From assembly GCA_017512145.1 (NCBI GenBank), contig JAFWHB010000032.1, forward strand, positions 124,001 to 188,000: DNA of 64,000 bases, given 5' to 3'. The DNA is from Mogibacterium sp. Lineage in GTDB: Bacteria; Bacillota; Clostridia; Peptostreptococcales; Anaerovoracaceae. Positions 25,481-36,100 of the stretch are shown here, in pieces; position 1 is the stretch's first letter, and every line of letters begins with the position of its first letter. Position numbers and translations under genes: made by a program. Under the pieces are notes generated by a model, which saw only the letters and a list, made by a program, of their open reading frames with translations, was not told the origin of the DNA and searched no databases.

Positions 25481-26107
25481 TCAGAATAGTCCGAGAAGCC
25501 TCATGATCGCGGAGACTGCAGGTGTAATGATCATATCCGTAACATTGAGTACGATGAGTCCGAGCAGGATCCATGTACCATACTGATAGACCTTGTACCA
25601 CCAGTCGTATCTGTCGAGCTTGAACAGCTGAGTGACGATTCCCCATCCGTCAAGTGGCGGACATGGAATAAGATTGAATATCATCAGGACGATATTGATC
25701 ATGACAGCGTACATCAGGATCAGATATATGTTCTCTACAACTGCGGAGCCGCCTGTCTTGTAGTAAAGGTTCTCGCAGGCTTTTGCAGGAAATGAAAGGA
25801 GAACAGCCAGGATCAGGTTCATTGTTACACCTGCTATCGAAACAAGGAATTCGTCTCTCCTTCTGTTCTTATAATATCTTGGATCTATCTGAACAGGCCT
25901 TCCCCATCCGAATCCCACCAGCACCAGTGCAGCAAATCCAACCCAGTCGATATGGGCCAGCGGATTGATCGTAAGCCTTCCCTGAAGCTTTGGCGTAGGA
26001 TCTCCAAGCTTGTTAGACATCCATGCGTGAGCGAACTCATGCAGGCTGAGGCCGAGAATGATACCCGGCAGCATTAATAATTTGGTCAGTATTGTGTCGA
26101 TTGTCAT
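25481..26107 (-). CDS. Site-2 protease-like M50 family membrane metalloprotease
   Basis: A small zinc protease (208 aa) with five or six membrane segments. The zinc motif HEFAH sits in the first helix (GLSLHEFAHAWMSNKLGD) and the third ligand motif is NLIPCPPLDGWG (family NxxPxPxLDG). This short form lacks PDZ and CBS domains and matches the rhomboid-sized YwhC/Rip-type group widespread in Firmicutes. Its substrate is unknown. It is the last gene of the long ileS-to-cls run, following cls by 12 bp, with AGGAAGG before the ATG. Confidence 0.9.
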   Translation of the reverse strand: MTIDTILTKLLMLPGIILGLSLHEFAHAWMSNKLGDPTPKLQGRLTINPLAHIDWVGFAALVLVGFGWGRPVQIDPRYYKNRRRDEFLVSIAGVTMNLILAVLLSFPAKACENLYYKTGGSAVVENIYLILMYAVMINIVLMIFNLIPCPPLDGWGIVTQLFKLDRYDWWYKVYQYGTWILLGLIVLNVTDMIITPAVSAIMRLLGLF

Positions 26108-26119
26108 TATATTACCTTC

Positions 26120-27610
26120 CTACAGAATCTCAGTAAGGAGTCTTGAGATAGATTCCTTGAGTCTCTCGATGAGTCCTATATGGTCTCTGTCTTCCTGAGT
26201 GTATTCTCTTGATAATTCGAGGTCTTTCATGAACTGCTTATCCATCCGTTCAGTTACGTCTCTGTCGTAGATGAACGCATTGGATTCAAAGTTAAGTCTG
26301 AAGCTGCGGATATCCATGTTACAGGAACCTGCAGTACAGACTTCTCCGTCGACTGTCAGGGTCTTGGCATGCAAGAACCCATTCTCGTAAATAAAGATCC
26401 TGGCGCCTTCCCTGATCAGCTTGCCGGCATTGTAAAGAGTCGTCCTGTAAACAAACGGATGATCCGGAATACTCGGTATCATGATGCGGACATCTATTCC
26501 TGAACGGGCCGCCATTGCGAGAGCTTCGATCATCGGATTGTCAGGAACCAGATACGGTGTCTGGATATATATTCTCCGCCTTGCATTTGAGATCATCTTC
26601 AGCATTGCGAATTTGATTTCTTCTTTGTCTGATTCAGGTCCGCATGAGACTATCTGGATAGGAATATGACCTCTGTCAGGCTTATAAGCATATCTGAGAG
26701 ACTGCTCTACCAGATCTATCTTCTCCTTGGATGCATATCTCCAGTCCTGATAGAACCTCTCATTCAGGGCGGTCAGAGAGTTACCTCTGATCCTGAGCTG
26801 TGTATCTCTCCAGTAACCGAACTTCTTCTTGTAACCAAGATATTCCTTGGCGATATTGAAGCCTCCGATATATCCGTATCCGATCTCATTATCTATTATT
26901 GCGATTTTGCGGTGATTGCGGTAATTGATCCTGAAATACAGATTCCTGATCCTGGGCTTGAAGAAGAATGCGTACTGTCCGCCTGCTTCGCTGAATTTCT
27001 TAAGATCGCTCTTGCCTATGCCCCTGCTGCCGAGCGCATCAACAAGAAGTCTGACTTTGACACCTTCTTCAGCCTTCCTGGTAAGAAGGTCGATGAGCTC
27101 GTTACCTACAAAATCGTCTCTTACTATGTAATAGCATAGCTTTATGGAGTACTTTGCCTCGCTGATATCACGACAGAGCGTGGTGAACATTTCCTTGCCG
27201 TCATAAATGAGGTCTACACTGTCGTTATCCGTCATCAGAGAATTGGCATATTCAAGATTCATGCTTGCCATATCTATCCATTTGCGGACAGTATCTTCGT
27301 CTGATGAGCGTGCCCAGTCTCTTATAGTTGCCTTCTGCCATTCAAGAATGGACGATATTCCCTTCTGCTCATCTTCAGTCATCCTGAAGATCTGCTGCCT
27401 GGCTATATTCTGAGAAAGAATAATATACATGAACAGCCCGAATACAGGCAGTATGTAGAGAATCATGATCCATGCCATGATGGCTGAAGGAGATTTATTG
27501 GAGTCAAGAAAAATCAGTCCAAGTGCAATTACAAAGTTCAGCACATAGACCACGACCATTACATGTGAAAATGTGAAAAACTGACTGATATTACTCCATA
27601 ATTCTGCCAT
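26120..27610 (-). CDS. cls: Cardiolipin synthase
   Basis: Phospholipase D-superfamily enzyme (496 aa) joining two phosphatidylglycerols to make cardiolipin. Two N-terminal membrane helices (~15-60) are followed by two HKD motifs: HRKIAIIDNEIGYGYIGGFN and HAKTLTVDGEVCTAGSCNMD. The length is standard. It starts 6 bp after the miaB stop, with no strong ribosome binding site of its own (AAGGAAG lies ~14 bases away), so translation may depend on coupling. Its place downstream of plsX and plsY-gpsA puts three phospholipid steps in one transcript. Confidence 0.94.
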   Translation of the reverse strand: MAELWSNISQFFTFSHVMVVVYVLNFVIALGLIFLDSNKSPSAIMAWIMILYILPVFGLFMYIILSQNIARQQIFRMTEDEQKGISSILEWQKATIRDWARSSDEDTVRKWIDMASMNLEYANSLMTDNDSVDLIYDGKEMFTTLCRDISEAKYSIKLCYYIVRDDFVGNELIDLLTRKAEEGVKVRLLVDALGSRGIGKSDLKKFSEAGGQYAFFFKPRIRNLYFRINYRNHRKIAIIDNEIGYGYIGGFNIAKEYLGYKKKFGYWRDTQLRIRGNSLTALNERFYQDWRYASKEKIDLVEQSLRYAYKPDRGHIPIQIVSCGPESDKEEIKFAMLKMISNARRRIYIQTPYLVPDNPMIEALAMAARSGIDVRIMIPSIPDHPFVYRTTLYNAGKLIREGARIFIYENGFLHAKTLTVDGEVCTAGSCNMDIRSFRLNFESNAFIYDRDVTERMDKQFMKDLELSREYTQEDRDHIGLIERLKESISRLLTEIL

Positions 27611-27616
27611 TGTAAT

Positions 27617-28942
27617 TTAGATAACTTCCTTTCCTTCCAGGCTGAAAGTCTTACTCTCTGTTATCTCTACTCTGACTATATTTCCTATAAGCTCATCTGC
27701 CGGGCGCTCTGATGTGAAATTCACGAGCTTGAACCCGTCAGTTCTGCCGGCAAACGTATTATCTTCGTTCTTGCTGATACCTTCAGTGAGGACTTCAACG
27801 ACTTTGCCCTTATACTCAAGATTCTTCTCCAGACTGATCGCATTCATTACATCAACGAGTCTGTCGAATCTAGCATGCATTACATCTTCAGGAATCTGAT
27901 CCGTGAATTTGGCGGCAGGTGTTCCTTCTCTCGGAGAATATATGAAAGTGAAGGCAGAGTCATATCTTACAATACGGGCTATATCAAGGGTCTGCTCAAA
28001 GTCTTCTTCGGTCTCACCCGGGAATCCGACGATAATATCAGTAGACATGGTGATATCCGGAGCTGCAGCTCTCAGTTTGTCTACGATCTCGAGATATCTT
28101 GCCTTATCATAGTGCCTGTTCATGCGCTTCAGGACTCTGTCGCTGCCTGCCTGCACCGGAAGATGGATATTGTGACATAGCTTGTCACAAGTCCTGAAGC
28201 AATCGATCATCTTATCTGAGATATCCTTAGGATGAGATGTCATGAATCTGATCCTGAGGATTCCGTCAATATCATTGACAGCATGGATAAGATCAGCAAA
28301 GTCATGTCCTGCAGCATCCCTGTAAGAGTCGACATTCTGTCCGAGAAGCATGACTTCTTTGACTCCGTCCTGAGCAAGAGTCTCGATTTCACGAACGATA
28401 TCGCACATCATCCTGCTCTTCTCTCTGCCTCTGGTATAAGGAACAATGCAGTAGGTACAGAAATTGTTGCATCCGTAAGTGATGTTGACAAGAGCCTTGT
28501 GCTTGTACATACGCTTTGGCTTCATTTCATCTTCGTCAATAACAGGATTATTGTCTATTATCTGACGCTGCTTCTTCCCAGTCCTGATCCTGTTATTGAG
28601 GAGTTCAGGGAATCTGGCGATATTCTGTGTACCGAATACTATATCGACCCATGAGAACTGTTTGTTGATTCTTTCAACGATTCTAGGCTGCTGAGGCATG
28701 CATCCGCACACACAAAGGATGAAATCCGGATTGTTCTTCCGGATTTTCTTGAACTGACCGAGTACGCCGAAGAATCTCTTGTCAGCATTCTCCCGAACAC
28801 TGCATGTGTTGATTACAACAACATCGGACCTATATGGATCTTCTTCAAATTCATACCCCATGGCTTCGAGCAGACCTGCGATATTCTCAGAATCATGCTC
28901 ATTCATCTGGCAGCCATAGGTAATAATGTGGTATTTGTTCAT
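27617..28942 (-). CDS. miaB: tRNA-2-methylthio-N6-dimethylallyladenosine synthase
   Basis: Radical SAM methylthiotransferase (441 aa) that modifies A37 of tRNAs. The N-terminal UPF0004 domain holds the auxiliary-cluster cysteines in YGCQMNEHDSE, NTCSVRENADKRF and VCGCMPQQ. The radical SAM motif is C-x3-C-x2-C in GCNNFCTYCIVPYTRGREKS. A TRAM domain ends the protein (~375-441). The start abuts the stop of the plsY-gpsA gene. Confidence 0.96.
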   Translation of the reverse strand: MNKYHIITYGCQMNEHDSENIAGLLEAMGYEFEEDPYRSDVVVINTCSVRENADKRFFGVLGQFKKIRKNNPDFILCVCGCMPQQPRIVERINKQFSWVDIVFGTQNIARFPELLNNRIRTGKKQRQIIDNNPVIDEDEMKPKRMYKHKALVNITYGCNNFCTYCIVPYTRGREKSRMMCDIVREIETLAQDGVKEVMLLGQNVDSYRDAAGHDFADLIHAVNDIDGILRIRFMTSHPKDISDKMIDCFRTCDKLCHNIHLPVQAGSDRVLKRMNRHYDKARYLEIVDKLRAAAPDITMSTDIIVGFPGETEEDFEQTLDIARIVRYDSAFTFIYSPREGTPAAKFTDQIPEDVMHARFDRLVDVMNAISLEKNLEYKGKVVEVLTEGISKNEDNTFAGRTDGFKLVNFTSERPADELIGNIVRVEITESKTFSLEGKEVI

Positions 28943-30901
28943 TTATTGCAGTTCATCTTTCCTGCTCCTGGACATGAGCATTCTGAGAGCCTTCTCAGGT
29001 TCAAGCTCACCCTTGAGCACTTTATTTGTAACATTGCATATAGGCATATCTACATTATGCTTGGCAGCAAGTTCAGTTACTGCTTCGGCTGTGTAGTAGC
29101 CTTCAACTACAGAACCTACTCTCTTTACGGCATCTTCAGCCTCAAGTCCGAGACCTATAAGAAGACCGCATCTTCTGTTCCTTGAAAGATTAGTAGAGCA
29201 AGTAACTATCAGATCTCCGATACCCGAAAGTCCGGAGAAAGTATCTTTGTTAGCGCCCATTGCAACGCCGAGTCTGGTGATCTCATGGACCGCTCTTGTC
29301 ATAAGAGCTGCTCTTGCATTTGAGCCAAGCTTCATTCCATCAGAGATACCTGTTGCAATAGCAATTACGTTCTTTACAGCGCCTGCGATCTCTACGCCTA
29401 TCATGTCGTCCTGAGTGTAGACTCTGAACTGCTCTGACATGAAGACATCCTGGATCTCCTCAGCTGCAGCCTTATTCCTGGAGACAACTACTACTCCTGC
29501 AGGGAAATTCCTGACGATCTCTTCTGCATGAGATGGACCGGAAAGTGCTACATAAGTAGCTGATGGGATGGTTTCGACAGCTATTTCAGAGAGTCTCTTG
29601 AGAGTCTTCTGCTCGATACCCTTTGCAAGGTTGACTGCGATAACGCCATCTTCAAGATACGGAGCACACTGAAGAGATACTTCGCGGAATTTCTGGGTCG
29701 GTACTGCGAAGACAACTATGCTCTTGCCTCTTACAGCCTCCTTGATGTCGCTTGTGTATGTGATCCTGTCACTGAGAATGGCATAAGGAAGATAATGGTC
29801 ATTCATCCTTGTCTCTTTCATGAGCTCAATAGCCTTCTGATTACGGCCGTAAAGGGTTACATCGTGACCATTGTAAACCAGAAGATTGGCCATAGCAGTA
29901 CCGAATGATCCGTTACCGATGACAGCGATCTTCTTGCAGTCATCTCCGAGCTCAGGAATCTCAACTCCTGCGTAATAATCCATTGGTTCCGGTTCAGGTC
30001 TGACAGCCTCCTGGGTCTGTGCTCCTATAAGAGTCGCATCCTGTGTGGCTGCTGCAGCTACAGGAGATTCACCTGTCTCGATATCCTCGATCACCTGCTG
30101 ATCGGATTTGAGGGCATCCTTCTCTTCTGCCGTAAGTGGGTCATTGACAACTTTGACTTCTTCGGATTCCTTATTCTGATCAGCTTCCTGTTCAGGTTCT
30201 GAATCTGATTCTGCTTCGGCTGCAGGTTCTTCCGCATCTGCAGCAACTTCTGAAGCTACGTCATCAGCTTCATCCTCTGCCTGATTTCTGTCTCTGTGAC
30301 CGAGAGTAAGCGCCTTCTCCTGCCCCCTGAAGAGTCTGATGATATTAGGAATATGCATGAGTATCAGGAATACGGCAGCTCCCATTGCGAAATAAGTGCA
30401 GTCAGGATTGAACAGCCAGATAACTGCCGGATATGCAAGAGCTGCACTGATGGAGCAAACCGAAACCCTCCTTGTGATAATAAAGAATGCGGCTGCGACA
30501 AGCAGTGCAAGAACAGCGCTCTGCCAGTTGAGAGCAAGTGCAGCGCCAAGTGACGCAGCGACGCCTTTGCCTCCTTTGAACCCCAGGACAACCGGGAAGC
30601 AGTGTCCGATCACAACTGCTCCGAATGCTACCATTGCGCCAAGAACATCTCCGAGGAAATAACCTATCTTGACTGCAGTGAATGCCTTGAGTACATCAAC
30701 GATGAGAACTGCAATACCTGCCTTGAGGCCGATTACTCTCATTGTGTTTGTCATACCCGGGTTGCCGCTTCCTTCCTTGCGGATGTCAACGTGATACATC
30801 TTTCCGATAATGATAGCCGGGTTGATATTACCAAGAGCATAAGCGATAACACCAACAATTACGAGTTGTCTGATCATTTCATTTGTAAGGTTCAAAGTCA
30901 T
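28943..30901 (-). CDS. PlsY-GpsA fusion: glycerol-3-phosphate acyltransferase plus glycerol-3-phosphate dehydrogenase
   Basis: A single 652-residue frame carries two complete enzymes. Residues 1-~203 are PlsY, a polytopic membrane acyltransferase with its three motifs: GSGNPGMTN (44-52), GFKGGKGVA (107-115) and HIPNIIRLFRGQE (183-195). Residues ~204-320 are an acidic Glu/Ala-rich linker. Residues ~323-652 are NAD(P)-dependent glycerol-3-phosphate dehydrogenase GpsA, with VIGNGSFGTAMANLL, LSGPSHAEE, IAGAVKNVIAIATG (catalytic Lys) and GLSGIGDLIVTC. GpsA makes glycerol 3-phosphate, and PlsY acylates it with acyl-phosphate from PlsX, encoded upstream. PlsY has a cytoplasmic C-terminus in known topology, so the dehydrogenase would sit in the cytosol at the membrane. 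ATGA overlap with der. Confidence 0.93.
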   Translation of the reverse strand: MTLNLTNEMIRQLVIVGVIAYALGNINPAIIIGKMYHVDIRKEGSGNPGMTNTMRVIGLKAGIAVLIVDVLKAFTAVKIGYFLGDVLGAMVAFGAVVIGHCFPVVLGFKGGKGVAASLGAALALNWQSAVLALLVAAAFFIITRRVSVCSISAALAYPAVIWLFNPDCTYFAMGAAVFLILMHIPNIIRLFRGQEKALTLGHRDRNQAEDEADDVASEVAADAEEPAAEAESDSEPEQEADQNKESEEVKVVNDPLTAEEKDALKSDQQVIEDIETGESPVAAAATQDATLIGAQTQEAVRPEPEPMDYYAGVEIPELGDDCKKIAVIGNGSFGTAMANLLVYNGHDVTLYGRNQKAIELMKETRMNDHYLPYAILSDRITYTSDIKEAVRGKSIVVFAVPTQKFREVSLQCAPYLEDGVIAVNLAKGIEQKTLKRLSEIAVETIPSATYVALSGPSHAEEIVRNFPAGVVVVSRNKAAAEEIQDVFMSEQFRVYTQDDMIGVEIAGAVKNVIAIATGISDGMKLGSNARAALMTRAVHEITRLGVAMGANKDTFSGLSGIGDLIVTCSTNLSRNRRCGLLIGLGLEAEDAVKRVGSVVEGYYTAEAVTELAAKHNVDMPICNVTNKVLKGELEPEKALRMLMSRSRKDELQ

Positions 30902-32223
30902 TTGCGTTCACCTCTTCTCTCGTTCCATACAAATTTGATTGACGTTCCTTCGAAATCAAAGTTCTCTCTTATCTTGTTCTCGAGATATCTTGCATATGAG
31001 AAATGCATGAGCTCTCTGTCATTGATACTGAATGAGAACAGCGGTGGCTTGGTTCCTATCTGTGTCCCGTAATAGATCTTGAGTCTTCTGCCCTTATCTG
31101 ATGGCGGCTGCCTCATCATGACAGCGTCTTCAATGATACTGTTAAGCTTACCCGTTGTGATCCTTACCTGACGCGCATCAGCTATTCTTGCTGCGCGTTC
31201 GATTATGTCATAGATTCTGAGCTTGTTAAGGACAGAGACAAATACTACAGGTGCATAAGAAGCAAAGAGGAGTTCTGCTCTTATCTTGCGCTCATAATCA
31301 CGCATTGTATTGGTCTCTTTCTCAATGAGGTCCCACTTGTTGACGACTATCATCAGTCCCTTGCCGGCTTCGTGCGCATAACCTGCGATCTTCTTGTCCT
31401 GCTCTGTGAGTCCCTCGACAGCATCAAGCATCAGGATGCATATGTCACACCTTTCAATTGCCGCAATAGCTCTTACGACACTGTACTTCTCGATGGTGTC
31501 GTTGACCTTGCTCTTCTTACGAAGACCCGCTGTATCAATAAGAGTGTATTCTCTGCCCTGATAGGTAAATGGTGTATCAATAGTGTCTCTGGTAGTGCCG
31601 GCTATCGGCGAAACGATAACCCTGTTCTCCTTGGTGAGAGCATTGACCAGAGATGACTTGCCTACATTAGGCTTGCCGATGATAGCGATGTTGACCGCAT
31701 CATCACGGCCAAGATAATCATCTTCAGGAAACCCTGCAACGATCCTGTCGAGAAGATCGCCCATGTTGGTCATGTTGGCAGCACTGATGGCGATCGGATC
31801 ATCAAATCCAAGCTCAAAGAAGTCATAGAGTGCCTCATATGACCTGGATGGAGCGTCTACCTTATTTACTACGAGAATTATCTCCTTGCCAGTGCGCCTC
31901 AGCATCATAGCAACTTCTCTGTCAGCTGTTGTGATGCCTTCTTTGCCATCGACCATGAAAACAATGACATCAGCCATATCCATGGCTGTGACTGCCTGGT
32001 CTCTCATCTGAGCAAGAATCGTATCATCTGTCTTGACTTCGATACCGCCTGTGTCGATGACACCGAATTCCTTGCCGTTCCATTCTGCTTCGGCATAGAT
32101 CCTGTCTCTTGTGACACCCGGGATATCCTCAACGATAGCTCGTCTCTCGCCTATTATTCTGTTGAAAAAAGTTGATTTGCCTACATTAGGTCTGCCGACT
32201 ATGGCAAGAATAGGCTTACTCAT
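30898..32223 (-). CDS. der: Ribosome-assembly GTPase Der (EngA)
   Basis: Tandem-GTPase (441 aa) required for 50S assembly. The first G domain starts with AIVGRPNVGKSTFFNRIIG and the second (~175) with AIIGKPNVGKSSLVNALTK. Both have DTxG (DTGGIE, DTAGLR) and NKxD motifs. A KH-like C-terminal domain ends in RRGERK. The frame is open to 32253, but GGAGGGAATATTCG precedes the ATG at 32223 and the resulting MSKPILAIVGRP start matches the family. It overlaps the ftsY stop by 8 bp and ends in an ATGA overlap with the plsY-gpsA fusion. Confidence 0.96.
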   Translation of the reverse strand: MSKPILAIVGRPNVGKSTFFNRIIGERRAIVEDIPGVTRDRIYAEAEWNGKEFGVIDTGGIEVKTDDTILAQMRDQAVTAMDMADVIVFMVDGKEGITTADREVAMMLRRTGKEIILVVNKVDAPSRSYEALYDFFELGFDDPIAISAANMTNMGDLLDRIVAGFPEDDYLGRDDAVNIAIIGKPNVGKSSLVNALTKENRVIVSPIAGTTRDTIDTPFTYQGREYTLIDTAGLRKKSKVNDTIEKYSVVRAIAAIERCDICILMLDAVEGLTEQDKKIAGYAHEAGKGLMIVVNKWDLIEKETNTMRDYERKIRAELLFASYAPVVFVSVLNKLRIYDIIERAARIADARQVRITTGKLNSIIEDAVMMRQPPSDKGRRLKIYYGTQIGTKPPLFSFSINDRELMHFSYARYLENKIRENFDFEGTSIKFVWNERRGERK

Positions 32224-33112
32224 CGAATATTCCCTCCGCAAAATCATGTGCATTGAACGGGATCAGGTCATCAAGGCCTTCGCCAAGTCCAATGAATTTG
32301 ATCGGCATATCGAACTGGTCTGCGATGGTAATGGAAATACCGCCTCTTGCGGTACCGTCCATCTTAGTCAGTATTATGCCTGTTATATCTGAAATAGCTG
32401 AGAATTCCTCAGCCTGGCTTACTGCATTCTTACCTGTTGTTGCATCAAGTACGAGAAGGTTCTCTCTCGAAGCCTCTGGATACTCTCTGGAGATGACTTT
32501 GCTCATCTTCTCAAGCTCCTTCATGAGATTGACCTTGTTCTGAAGTCTTCCGGCTGTATCACAGATGAGGACATCTATGTTGTTGGACTTTGCCGACTGG
32601 ATAGCGTCATAGATAACAGCTGTAGGATCTGTTCCCTCAGCATGTCTTATGACTCTTACACCGACTCTGTCTCCCCAGGTCTGGAGCTGCTCAGCAGCAG
32701 CTGCACGGAAAGTATCCGCAGCCGCAAGCATGACAGTCTTGCCCTTCTTCTTGTACATGTGAGCAAGCTTGGCGATAGATGTTGTCTTGCCTCCTCCATT
32801 GATACCGATCATAAGGATAATCAGAGGATAGTCAGTAGACATCTTATTGCGCTCACCCTTATCCATCAGACCCTCGATGATGCCTGCAAGTTCTTTCTTG
32901 ATCTGCTTCTCTTTGATAATGTATCTCTCATTGATAGCAGTATCGAGTTCCTTCATGATCGCATCCGAAGTATCGATGCCGATATCCGACATTACAAGAC
33001 CTTCTTCGAGTTCTTCCATGAACTCAGGACCGAGATCCGGATTGTCGTAAATGGCATTAGTGATACTGTCGATGAATTTCCTGAAGGTGGATTTCTTATC
33101 AAATAGACCCAT
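32216..33112 (-). CDS. ftsY: Signal recognition particle receptor FtsY
   Basis: SRP receptor GTPase (298 aa) guiding co-translational membrane insertion. An NG domain without the long acidic N-terminal A region: N domain ~1-95, then P-loop GINGGGKTTSIAKLAHMYKK, DTFRAAAAEQLQTW, CDTAGRLQNKVNLMKEL and TKMDGTARGG. The compact form is usual in Clostridia. It lies 12 bp after smc and overlaps der. Confidence 0.96.
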   Translation of the reverse strand: MGLFDKKSTFRKFIDSITNAIYDNPDLGPEFMEELEEGLVMSDIGIDTSDAIMKELDTAINERYIIKEKQIKKELAGIIEGLMDKGERNKMSTDYPLIILMIGINGGGKTTSIAKLAHMYKKKGKTVMLAAADTFRAAAAEQLQTWGDRVGVRVIRHAEGTDPTAVIYDAIQSAKSNNIDVLICDTAGRLQNKVNLMKELEKMSKVISREYPEASRENLLVLDATTGKNAVSQAEEFSAISDITGIILTKMDGTARGGISITIADQFDMPIKFIGLGEGLDDLIPFNAHDFAEGIFDE

Positions 33113-33124
33113 AGTGATTACTCC

Positions 33125-36100
33125 TTATTCCAGGCCCTCAGCGTCAAATTCGTCTCCGAGCTTGAGTGAGAGCATTCTTGAAATGCCTTGTTCAGGCATG
33201 GTTACACCATAAAGTACGTCAGCATGCTCCATCGTAGCCTTCTGGTGTGTGATGAGAGCAAACTGTATATTATCGAACTTCTTCAGATAGTCTGAGAAGT
33301 GCTCAATGTTGACCTCGTCAAGTGCGGCCTCGACCTCGTCAAGGATGACAAATGGTGTAGGCTTGGCCTTGAGCACGGCGAACATAAGAGCTATAGCTGT
33401 CAAAGTCTTCTCACCGCCGGAAAGAAGATTGATGTTCTTGAGCTTCTTGCCAGGTGGCTGAGCGGTGATCTCGATACCTGATTCAAGAGGTCTTGTCTCA
33501 TCCTCAAGTCTCAGCTCTGCATATCCGCCGCCAAAGAGGTCCTTGAATGCCTCTTCGAAATTGATGACGACCTGATCGAAGTTCTCCTTGAACTTGGTTC
33601 TTATTGTTCTGTCCATATTGGAGATGATCTCTTCGAGCTCTGACATGGCTCTTGTAAGATCCTTCTCCTGGGTGGACATGAATTCATAACGCTTGCTGAC
33701 GGCTTTGTACTCTTCTATGGCGCTGACGTTGACATCGCCGAGCTCCGCAAGGCGGAGCCTGACTTCGCGGGATTCCTTATTGCCCTGAGTGATCGCGAAG
33801 TCAGGGGCTCTCATGTCGAGAGCCTCGGCGTACGATACCTCAAACTCATCCCACAATTTGTCCTTCTGAGTATCAAGAAGAGTCTCATTCCTTGCAGTCT
33901 TGACTTCAAGCTTGTACTTGTCATCACGCAGCTGCTCGACTTCTTCTCTGAGATTCCTCTGTTCAACATGAAGAGTATCGCTCTTGGCTCTGTTCTCCTC
34001 TGTATCCTTGGTGATCTGTTCGATCCTGCTCTCAAGATCTGATCTAAGAGTCTTGAGCTCAGCTTCCCTGTCGCTTGATCTCTCACCGCTGCTGAGAAGA
34101 TGAGCCTTGCGTTCTTCAAGATCAGCTACAGACTCATTATAATCTTCAAGAGCTGCCTCGAGCTCGGTCACAGTATCTCTTACACGCTCAATGATCTCAT
34201 TGCGCGCCAGAGACTTGGACTCGCTTTCACCTATTCTGACCTTGAGTGCAACGATCTTCTCATTATCATCCTCGATAACAGGCTTCAGCTCATCAAGTTC
34301 AGTCATAAGCATGTCGGCTCTGGCCTCGGAGTCTCTGTACTCCTGCTCAGCAGCCTCGATCTTAGCCTTGTAGTTGCTGATCATAGTATCAGCACGCTCT
34401 ATATCGCCGGCAATGGTTTCGAGTTCTTTTCTGTAGCGCTCGGCTGCGCCTGTATCCGCTGTTACAAGCTCTGCAGCATGATCCCTGTCTGCTTTAAGAA
34501 CGTTGTATTCGATCTCAAGATCAGTTACATGTCTCTTCTGGTTCTCGATTTCTTCATTAAGATCAGCCTCGCGCTGTCTCTCGGCAAGAATCAGATCTCT
34601 GAGTTCAGCGATCTTAGCTTCATAACCACTGATGGTCTCTGTAAGAGCGGTGATTTCCTTCTTGCGGTCGAGAAGATTAGCTGTCTTGTTAGCGTATTTG
34701 CCGCCTGTGATAGCACCGAAGGCGTTGATAACTTCACCGTCTACAGTTACGATCCTGAATCCGCCATTGATGATCTTGGACATTGCTACAGCATTATCCA
34801 TGGTATCAGCGATCACAACTCTGCATAGCAGATAATCGACAATATTACTGTATCTGTTATCTGCTGATACCATCTCAGATGCAATACCGAGGAAGCCGGC
34901 AGAATTCTTTGCTCTGTCGCTGACAGTTATCTTATCGGCCCTTACAGACTCCACAGGCAGGAATGTAGCCCTGCCGGCGCGGTTTGACTTGAGCCAGCTG
35001 ATAGCGGACTTTGCATCATTATCCTTCTCGCAGACGATATGCTGAAGAGCTCCGCCGAGAGCTGTCTCAATCGCAGTCTCATATCCCGAAGGAACTTTGA
35101 TAATATCCGAGACTGTACCGATTATTCCCGAAGAATGACGATGCATCAGCATTCTGACAGCATTGTTGTATCCCTCGTAGTTAGCCTCCATCTCCTCGAT
35201 GGTGCTCTTCCTGGCACTTGCCTTGTTGGATTTGACTGTGATCTCATCGATCTCACGGGAAATACCGGCAATATGATCCGTTGTCATGGATACATGACTT
35301 GCCATCTCCCGGATACGGGCCTTTTCAGACAGGAGCTCAGCTTCCTTGTCTCTTACAGCAGTTTCAAGTCTTTCAAGATTTGCCTTGTTCTCGGCATCAG
35401 TCTTATCACGGCTCTCATAATCCGCTTCAAGAGAATCTCTTCTGTCTGAAAGAGTCTTCTGATAGTTGGTGAGTGTATTGATCTCAGCATTCCTTGTAAC
35501 ATTCTGGTTGTTGATGGTAATCATCAGATCCTTGAGATTGTCTATCTCAAGTGAGAGTGATGATGACTTCCTGCTGTGATCATTGAAAATCATTACAGCC
35601 TGAGATAATTCATCTCTGACTGAATCCATTTCGGAATTGAGTTCTCTGTCACTTGCCTCAAGCTGCTCAAGTTCAGCTCTCTCTGAGCCAAGCTTGTCTT
35701 CGGCTGAGGTTATCTCACCTGCAAGTCTTGTGAGTTCTCTGTCTATACCGGTGATCTTCTCTTTGTTGAGTTCACCGCCGCTGGTGATCGTGTTGAGTTC
35801 TTCTATGATTCTGAGAAGCTCTGCATTTGAATTGCCATACTCTTCGCTCAGCTCTGCATCACGGAGTCTGGTATTCTCAAGAGATTCTTCAAGCTCTGCA
35901 AGACGATTGGCCGAAGCCTCGAGTCTCCTTGCAAGTTCTTCGAGCTCAAGCTTGCCTGACTCTACACCAGCAAGCAGATTATCAAGATTGTGTAGGATGA
36001 TATTGATGCTGAGAGTCTTATATCTCTCCCTTAATTCGAGATACTCTGTAGCTTTCTCAGAGTCTTCCTTGAGACCTCCGATACGGCTCTCTATCTCAGC

